Below are positions 6,436 to 10,501 of a DNA stretch of 10,501 nucleotides, piece after piece. This DNA is from an uncultured Clostridia bacterium. Lineage in GTDB: Bacteria; Bacillota; Clostridia; Christensenellales; Maliibacteriaceae. The notes beneath the pieces are model-generated. The model was not told the DNA's origin. It saw only the letters and a program-made list of their open reading frames with translations, and searched no databases. The position numbers and the translations under genes were made by a program. Where the stretch lies: NCBI GenBank assembly GCA_934613185.1, contig CAKTSO010000061.1, positions 1 to 10,501 of the forward strand, written 5' to 3'. Numbering within the stretch: position 1 is the first letter of the stretch; the number at the start of each line of letters is the position of its first letter.

Positions 6436-6576
6436 GTTTCATGATTCGATCAAGGACATCCGTTTTTCCATGCGTCGTGTGCATTGCCGCACGCCGCATT
6501 TCATATTATATGGGAAAAACGTTTCCGCGCGCCGTTGTCCAAGACCAAGTTCGTCTTGAAAGGAACGATCGATCTT
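6436..6576 (+). promoter_or_regulatory. Long leader of mntP with hairpins
   Basis: About 140 nt separate the predicted transcript start from the mntP start codon. Two hairpins can be drawn. One is TGCG-T-CGTG with CACG-C-CGCA (6471-6498). The other is CAAGAC (6540-6545) with GTCTTG (6553-6558), whose right arm directly abuts the ribosome binding site AAAGGA (6559-6564). mntP genes are often controlled by a yybP-ykoY manganese riboswitch, but I cannot find that motif's conserved bases here. The leader is therefore a candidate for a different control element, or simply untranslated RNA. Confidence 0.4.
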
Positions 6577-7140
6577 ATGTCGCTTCTCAAACTGTTTTTT
6601 CTGGCCGTCGGGCTTTCCTTGGATGCGTTCGGCGTCTCAGTATGCAAAGGGCTTTCGTGTAAAAAGCTGACGATCAAGCGCTGTCTGATCGTCGGCGCAT
6701 GGTTCGGCGTTTTTCAGGCGCTGATGCCGCTGATCGGCTACTTCCTCGGCACACAATTGGAGTCCTACATCACTGCAATCGATCATTGGATCGCATTCGG
6801 GCTTTTGCTCTTGATCGGCGTAAACATGATCCGCGAGGCGCTCGGCAAGGAATCGGCGGAAGAAATGGACGACTCGACCTCGTTCCATACGATGCTCCTT
6901 CTGGCCATCGCCACGAGCATCGACGCCCTCGCCGTCGGCATTACGTTTGCATTTTTGCAGGTCCGCATCCTGCCCGCCGTGTGCTTCATCGGGTGCGTCA
7001 CGTTCGTCATCAGCGCGTTCGGCGTATGGGTCGGCAATCTGTGCGGCGACAAATATAAAAAAGCCGCGACGATCGCCGGCGGCGTGATTTTGATTCTGAT
7101 CGGCACGAAAATCCTTCTGGAACACCTCGGGATCTTTTGA
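6577..7140 (+). CDS. mntP: MntP, manganese efflux pump
   Basis: This 187-residue inner-membrane protein exports Mn2+ and protects against manganese excess. It shows the family's two related repeats, each with an aspartate in the first helix: LSLDAFGVSVCKGL (Asp16) and TSIDALAVGITFAF (Asp116). These correspond to residues known to be needed in Escherichia coli MntP (Asp16, Asp118), whose length of 188 residues is nearly identical. Six hydrophobic segments are apparent, with a polar acidic loop (ESAEEMDDSTSF) between the halves. The ATG at 6577 follows AAAGGA by 12 bases, a rather wide spacing. An upstream in-frame extension to 6484 has no ribosome binding site and would add residues absent from the family. 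The CDP-diglyceride synthase gene follows after 30 bases without a terminator, so the two are probably cotranscribed. Confidence 0.93.
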   Translation: MSLLKLFFLAVGLSLDAFGVSVCKGLSCKKLTIKRCLIVGAWFGVFQALMPLIGYFLGTQLESYITAIDHWIAFGLLLLIGVNMIREALGKESAEEMDDSTSFHTMLLLAIATSIDALAVGITFAFLQVRILPAVCFIGCVTFVISAFGVWVGNLCGDKYKKAATIAGGVILILIGTKILLEHLGIF

Positions 7141-7170
7141 TCGTAAGTTTTTGACGTTAGGAGAACTCCA

Positions 7171-7980
7171 ATGAAAAAGCGAATCATTTCCGTCTGCGTC
7201 TTTTTGTCCGTCACGGCCGTGTTCATGCTGCTCGGCCGTTTCACCCGTCTCGCGTTCGCCGTGATCTGCGCGGCGATCTGCTGCCACGATCTTTGCCACG
7301 CGCTTTCCACGGGAAGCGACCGCCATGTCACGCCGTGGACGGGCTGGTGCTTTATCGCCGTGAGCGCCGTTTTGATCTGGTTCGACTTTCCCGTCTCGCC
7401 CATGCTCGTCGCGATCGTCTTCACGTTCTGTGCGCTCGGCGTGAGCGTCTTTACGCCGCATTTTCGCCCGAGCGAAATGCTTCTGTCGCTCGGCGTGTGC
7501 GTCTACCCCGTTTCGCTCGTCATGACAATCGGATACATTCTCTGCCTCGACGGGCCTTACTGGTACGTTACCGCTCTGACGGGCGCCGCGTCCGCCGCAA
7601 TCTGCGACACGTTCGCGCTGTTCGGCGGCATGCGCTTTGGCAAACATCATCTCGCGCCGCGCGTCAGCCCGAAAAAGACCGTCGAAGGTTCCGTGTGCGG
7701 GCTTTTGTCCGCCGTGGTCACGGGCGTGATCCTCTATTTTGCGTTTTCCAAAACCGGCGTCGAGATCCCGCTTTGGGGCTATATCGTCGTCAGCGCCGTC
7801 TCCTCCACGCTCGGCCAGATGGGCGATCTGATCGCCTCGTCGTTCAAACGCGAGGCGGGGATCAAGGATTATTCCAATCTAATTCCCGGCCACGGCGGCA
7901 TGCTCGACCGTCTCGACAGCCATATGTTCGCGATTCCCGCGGCGTATTTCATGATGGTCGTCTTGGGTCACATCGCCTGA
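7171..7980 (+). CDS. cdsA: Phosphatidate cytidylyltransferase (CDP-diacylglycerol synthase)
   Basis: This 269-residue membrane enzyme makes CDP-diacylglycerol from phosphatidic acid and CTP, the branch point of phospholipid synthesis. The C-terminal half carries the family blocks: CDTFALFGGMRFGKHHLAP followed by VSPKKTVEGSVCG (145-177), then GQMGDLIASSFKR (215-227) and the PROSITE-type signature ending KDYSNLIPGHGGMLDRLD (232-249) with its HGG and DRLD residues. About seven or eight hydrophobic segments surround these. TAGGAGA lies seven bases before the ATG. The gene sits behind mntP rather than in the common frr-uppS-cdsA-dxr cluster, so it may be a second copy or a relocated sole copy; this window cannot tell. 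It ends seven bases before a bidirectional terminator. Confidence 0.93.
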   Translation: MKKRIISVCVFLSVTAVFMLLGRFTRLAFAVICAAICCHDLCHALSTGSDRHVTPWTGWCFIAVSAVLIWFDFPVSPMLVAIVFTFCALGVSVFTPHFRPSEMLLSLGVCVYPVSLVMTIGYILCLDGPYWYVTALTGAASAAICDTFALFGGMRFGKHHLAPRVSPKKTVEGSVCGLLSAVVTGVILYFAFSKTGVEIPLWGYIVVSAVSSTLGQMGDLIASSFKREAGIKDYSNLIPGHGGMLDRLDSHMFAIPAAYFMMVVLGHIA

Positions 7981-7987
7981 ATTCGAC

Positions 7988-8018
7988 AAAAAGAGAAGCA
8001 GAATTGCTTCTCTTTTTT
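7988..8018. terminator. Bidirectional terminator between convergent genes
   Basis: AAAAAGAGAAGCA (7988-8000), the tetraloop GAAT and TGCTTCTCTTTTT (8005-8017) form a 13-bp stem with a T-run on both strands. It lies between the stops of cdsA (+) and the alkylation repair gene (-) and should end transcripts from both sides. Confidence 0.92.
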
Positions 8019-8023
8019 GTTGC

Positions 8024-8713
8024 TCAAATTCGTCTTTCGGCGCGAAGTTCCCGTGCGGCGGCCTTGTCTTTTTCGCCGATCCGATACGATTCGCACATCT
8101 TTCGCACGGCAAGCCGCACGACTTTCTCGTCTTCGCAAATTTTCAAATAAGCCAGCACTTCCTGCGGTCGAGAGATCGCCGCCGTCGCAAGCGCCCAGGC
8201 CTTTCCCATCTGCGCATAATACCCCTGGCAGTCGACGCCGAAGATCGTCTCCAGCGCAAACGCCGGCTCCGTCTTCAAAAAATGCGACAGCAAAAGCACG
8301 CACGCCGTGCGCTGTTCAAATTCCCGTTCGCTTTTTGCAAGCCGCTTGATCCATTCCTTCGTCGATTCCGTCCGCCGCCGCGCCGTTTGATAGGACTGAC
8401 AAAACGCGTCGCAGACCGCCCAATCGGCGATCGTCGGCACGAAATCGCGTGCCGAAGATTCCAACGCGTCGTCGTCCTTGACATAAGCGAACAAAAACGC
8501 GCGGATCATTTTTTCTTCATGCGTCCCGTCCGCTTCTTTGAAATAATCTTCCCACCCATCTTTCGCCAACCGCTTTGTGAGCGCGCGCAAAACGGGAACG
8601 CGCACGCCGATCGTGTCGCTCACGCCCGGGATCAGCGCCGCGTTAAAAGTGTCATAGGCTTCGTCTCGGTTTTCGTATAATTCCCGCCTGACCTTCTCGC
8701 GAACGTTCTGCAT
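8024..8713 (-). CDS. AlkD-like DNA alkylation repair protein
   Basis: This 229-residue, alpha-helical protein belongs to the HEAT-like-repeat DNA glycosylase family (AlkC/AlkD), which removes cationic alkylated bases. Near the N-terminus is the family segment LIPGVSDTIGVRVPVLRALTK (27-47). DWAVCD supplies Trp98 and Asp102 with the same three-residue spacing as Trp109 and Asp113 of Bacillus cereus AlkD, and Trp173 (GKAWALATAA) is a reasonable match to Trp187. The central part is rich in alternating basic and hydrophobic helices. The ATG at 8713 is preferred although its ribosome binding site is weak (a GGGG run), because the predicted transcript starts near 8735, downstream of the alternative in-frame GTG at 8773. 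It shares a terminator with cdsA. The family assignment is good; glycosylase activity itself is inferred. Confidence 0.85.
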   Translation of the reverse strand: MQNVREKVRRELYENRDEAYDTFNAALIPGVSDTIGVRVPVLRALTKRLAKDGWEDYFKEADGTHEEKMIRAFLFAYVKDDDALESSARDFVPTIADWAVCDAFCQSYQTARRRTESTKEWIKRLAKSEREFEQRTACVLLLSHFLKTEPAFALETIFGVDCQGYYAQMGKAWALATAAISRPQEVLAYLKICEDEKVVRLAVRKMCESYRIGEKDKAAARELRAERRI

Positions 8714-8741
8714 GCTCTGCCCCGCTTTCGCATTTTCCCTT

Positions 8742-8750
8742 ATTATAACA
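8742..8750 (-). promoter_or_regulatory. Extended -10 promoter of the alkylation repair gene
   Basis: Read on the minus strand this is TGTTATAAT, a perfect TATAAT with the TG extension. No good -35 hexamer is found 16-18 bases upstream, where the sequence is the GGCCG arm of the preceding terminator, and extended -10 promoters tolerate that. The start point would be near 8735, leaving a leader of about 22 nt. Confidence 0.6.
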
Positions 8751-8796
8751 AAAAATACAGAAAACGGCCGCACGATAATCGAATGTCGTACGGCCG
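8751..8796 (-). terminator. Terminator of the small 8827-8982 gene
   Basis: CGGCCG (8791-8796) plus TCGT (8786-8789) pair with ACGA (8772-8775) and CGGCCG (8765-8770), with one mismatch and a 10-base loop. On the minus strand the stem is followed by TTTT and then another T-rich stretch. It lies 30 bases after the stop of the small gene and directly upstream of the next promoter. Confidence 0.7.
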
Positions 8797-8826
8797 CCTT
8801 CTTTTTTGAAACTTCGGGTTTGGGGA

Positions 8827-8982
8827 TCAGATCAGGTTTTCAATACCCGACTTTGCCTTCTTGACCACTTTTCGTCCGCAGCGCATCATCCGTCCGCGGA
8901 TGATCGGATCCGCCATCGGCAGAGCGGTCATCACCGCCGCCGCGCCAAGCAGAACGCCGCACGCAAAAGCCTTACAACTCAT
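8827..8982 (-). CDS. Small cationic protein with N-terminal hydrophobic segment, unknown function
   Basis: A 51-residue frame begins MSCKAFACGVLLGAAAVMTA and ends KSGIENLI. The first 22 or so residues are hydrophobic and rich in Gly and Ala, fit for one membrane segment. The rest is basic (RGRMMRCGRKVVKKAK). This layout resembles small YtxH-like membrane proteins of Clostridia, but I do not recognise a family with confidence. AAGGAG (minus strand, 8999-8994) lies 11 bases before the ATG at 8982. Another in-frame ATG at 8991 is only two bases from it and so less likely. A terminator follows, which supports a real gene. No clear promoter is visible between it and the nifU terminator, so it may depend on read-through. 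Codon use agrees with the neighbours. Confidence 0.65.
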   Translation of the reverse strand: MSCKAFACGVLLGAAAVMTALPMADPIIRGRMMRCGRKVVKKAKSGIENLI

Positions 8983-9048
8983 GGCTGTCATCACTCCTTC
9001 CCATCGGTTTCAAGCATAAGATTCCCCGCGCACTTCGCGATCATGCGC

Positions 9049-9086
9049 AAAAAAATCGGAAAAGCGCCGAAACGCTCTTCCGATTT
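9049..9086 (-). terminator. Terminator of the nifS-nifU operon
   Basis: AAATCGGAA (9053-9061) and TTCCGATTT (9078-9086) form a perfect 9-bp stem, extended after one mismatch by AGCG/CGCT around a six-base loop. On the minus strand seven T residues (9055-9049) complete it. It lies 22 bases after the nifU stop codon. Confidence 0.9.
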
Positions 9087-9108
9087 CTGGAAAATCACAA
9101 GATTCGAT

Positions 9109-9501
9109 TTATTTATCTTCCGCCTCTTTGGCGGCCTTCTTTTCGCGATAGTCTTTGATGGCAGCCTCAACAGCCTCCTGCGCCAGAACGGAGCAGTGAA
9201 GCTTCACCGGCGGCAGCCCTTCCAGCGCTTCGACGACCGCTTCATTCGTCAGCTGCATCGCCTCGTCGACGCTCTTGCCCTTGATCAGTTCCGTCGCCAT
9301 GCTGCTGGTCGCGATCGCCGCGCCGCAGCCGAACGTCTGGAAGGAAACGTCGCTGATATTCTCATCGTCGTCGACTTTGATATACATCTTCATGATGTCG
9401 CCGCACTTGGGATTGCCGACCTGACCGACGCCGGAGGGATCTTCCATCTCGCCGACGTTTCTGGGATGCATGAAATGATCCATGACTTTTTCGTTGTACA
9501 T
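9109..9501 (-). CDS. nifU: NifU/IscU-type Fe-S cluster assembly scaffold
   Basis: This 130-residue cytosolic protein is the scaffold on which iron-sulfur clusters form before transfer to apoproteins. It receives sulfur from the cysteine desulfurase encoded just upstream. All ligand residues are present: Cys33 with Asp35 (GNPKCGD), Cys59 (QTFGCGAA) and His102-Cys103 (KLHCSVLA), matching Cys37/Asp39/Cys63/His105/Cys106 of E. coli IscU. Only the N-terminal NifU domain exists here, as usual in Clostridia; the ferredoxin-like and C-terminal domains of nitrogenase NifU are absent. The C-terminal tail is a charged helix (DYREKKAAKEAEDK). The start is set by AAGGAGG eight bases upstream, which overlaps the nifS stop codon, so translation is probably coupled. 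The gene is for general Fe-S assembly; nothing here points to nitrogen fixation. Confidence 0.95.
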   Translation of the reverse strand: MYNEKVMDHFMHPRNVGEMEDPSGVGQVGNPKCGDIMKMYIKVDDDENISDVSFQTFGCGAAIATSSMATELIKGKSVDEAMQLTNEAVVEALEGLPPVKLHCSVLAQEAVEAAIKDYREKKAAKEAEDK

Positions 9502-9514
9502 GATGAAGCCCTCC

Positions 9515-10501
9515 TTATTTGGCCTGATTTTTCACTTCGTTGTAAAGCGGAGACATTGCGCGCAGGCGTTCTACGATCGAAACGAGCGTCGAGACCGCCG
9601 TGTCGACGTCTTCTTTGGTATTGTGGATGCCGAGTGAGAAGCGAAGCGAGCCGTGCGCGATCTCATGCGGCAGGCCGATCGCAAGAAGAACGTGCGACGG
9701 ATCGAGCGAACCGGACGTGCACGCAGAGCCGCTCGAGGCGCAAATGCCGTTTTGATCGAGCAGGATCAGCATCGATTCGCCCTCGATATACTGAATGCTG
9801 ACGTTGACGTTCGCGGGAAGGCGCTTTTGCGGATGACCGTTCAGACGCGTATACGGGATCTTCTCAAGGATCTGCGCGATCATGTCGTCGCGCAGCGCCG
9901 TCAGATATGCGGCGTTTTTCTCGAGATTCTCCGTCGCAAGCGTGATCGCCTCGCCGAGGCCGACGATGCCGGGGATGTTCTCCGTGCCAGCGCGCTTGCC
10001 GCGCTCCTGGGAACCGCCCTCGATCAGGTTTTCGAGCACGACGCCTTTTTTGATATACATCGCGCCGACGCCCTTGGGGCCGTAGAACTTATGCGCGGAC
10101 AACGAGAGCATGTCCACGTCAAGGTCTTTGACATCGATCGCGACCGCGCCGATGGCCTGCACCGCGTCGGTGTGGAACAGCGCGCCGTGGCGATGCGCGA
10201 TTTCGCACAGTTCGCGAATGGGCTCGATCGTTCCGATCTCGTTGTTGGCAAACATCACGGACACGAGCGCCGTGTCGTCGCCGATGACCTCTTCCAGTTT
10301 TTCGGGCGAAACCAGACCGTATTCGTCGACGGGAAGATAGATCACTTCAAAGCCCTGTTTTTCCAGCCATGCGCCGGTATGCAGGATCGCATGATGTTCG
10401 ATCTGCGTCGTGATGAGCTTTTTGCCCTTGTTGTAGGCGCGAAGCATCGTCCCCTTGAGCGCCCAGTTGTCGCCTTCGCTGCCGCCGCTGGTGAAATAGA
10501 T
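9515..10501 (-). CDS. nifS: Cysteine desulfurase NifS/IscS (N-terminus beyond window)
   Basis: This PLP enzyme converts L-cysteine to L-alanine and passes the sulfur as a persulfide to the NifU scaffold. The visible 328 codons begin at IYFTSGGSEGDNWALKG, the family block that normally sits about 65-70 residues into a protein of about 395, so only the N-terminal part is missing. The PLP lysine is in LSLSAHKFYGPKGVG (visible residue 138), with HTDAVQ before it. The mobile active-site loop carries the catalytic cysteine in CASSGSACTSGSLDPSHVL (visible residue 261), typical of class I NifS/IscS enzymes. An ATG at 10447 is internal and is not the start. nifU follows after 13 bases. The promoter and any Rrf2/IscR-type regulator would lie outside the window. 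Confidence 0.95.
   Translation of the reverse strand: MYFTSGGSEGDNWALKGTMLRAYNKGKKLITTQIEHHAILHTGAWLEKQGFEVIYLPVDEYGLVSPEKLEEVIGDDTALVSVMFANNEIGTIEPIRELCEIAHRHGALFHTDAVQAIGAVAIDVKDLDVDMLSLSAHKFYGPKGVGAMYIKKGVVLENLIEGGSQERGKRAGTENIPGIVGLGEAITLATENLEKNAAYLTALRDDMIAQILEKIPYTRLNGHPQKRLPANVNVSIQYIEGESMLILLDQNGICASSGSACTSGSLDPSHVLLAIGLPHEIAHGSLRFSLGIHNTKEDVDTAVSTLVSIVERLRAMSPLYNEVKNQAK

Noticed and set aside
6436..6576. yybP-ykoY manganese riboswitch before mntP
   Set aside because: The conserved GGGGAGTAG-type segments are not present in the leader. A covariance-model search would settle it.
8714..8773. GTG start at 8773 for the alkylation repair gene
   Set aside because: The predicted promoter (8742-8750) lies downstream of it, and the added residues fall within the preceding terminator.
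8806..9801. A 331-codon plus-strand frame opposite nifU and nifS
   Set aside because: It is antisense to two firmly identified genes and crosses a terminator; GC-rich codon use creates such open shadow frames.
1..10501. Mobile elements, CRISPR arrays, tRNA or rRNA genes
   Set aside because: I found no transposase, integrase, phage gene, spaced repeat array, or tRNA/rRNA-like sequence on either strand.

Overview
The window looks like chromosomal DNA of a GC-rich, endospore-forming member of the Bacillota, probably class Clostridia. The reasons are a CtsR repressor with its own operator, a complete gerA-type spore germinant receptor operon, clean sigma-A promoters, strong AGGAGG ribosome binding sites, and a clostridial-type nifS-nifU pair. 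G or C dominates third codon positions. I see no mobile elements, CRISPR arrays, rRNA or tRNA. Species assignment is not possible from the sequence alone.

Left part (1-4402, + strand): ctsR is preceded by a TATAAT box and a perfect CtsR operator, and is followed at once by its own intrinsic terminator. No mcsA, mcsB or clpC follows it. A good match to a sigma-G (forespore) promoter lies inside that terminator and should drive a tight gerAA-gerAB-gerAC operon encoding the A (membrane/cytosolic), B (permease-like) and C (lipoprotein) subunits of a germinant receptor.

Middle (4403-6293): a 473-base gap without a convincing gene holds two consensus sigma-A promoters, several strong inverted repeats and, just before a MATE-family efflux gene, a terminator hairpin that reads as a transcription attenuator. 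The MATE gene ends at a strong terminator.

Right of centre (6294-8018, + strand): a sigma-A promoter and a roughly 140-nt leader precede mntP (manganese exporter), which is followed closely by a CDP-diacylglycerol synthase gene. A bidirectional terminator closes this pair and also the gene that faces it.

Right part (8024-10501, - strand): reading right to left, nifS (cysteine desulfurase, cut by the window edge) and nifU (Fe-S scaffold) form an operon that ends at a terminator. A 51-codon small gene with its own terminator follows, then an AlkD-like DNA alkylation repair gene with an extended -10 promoter.

The genes are mostly known families. The more unusual content is in the control regions: a sporulation promoter nested in a heat-shock gene's terminator, the structured gap before the MATE gene with its attenuator, the mntP leader, and the uncharacterised small protein.
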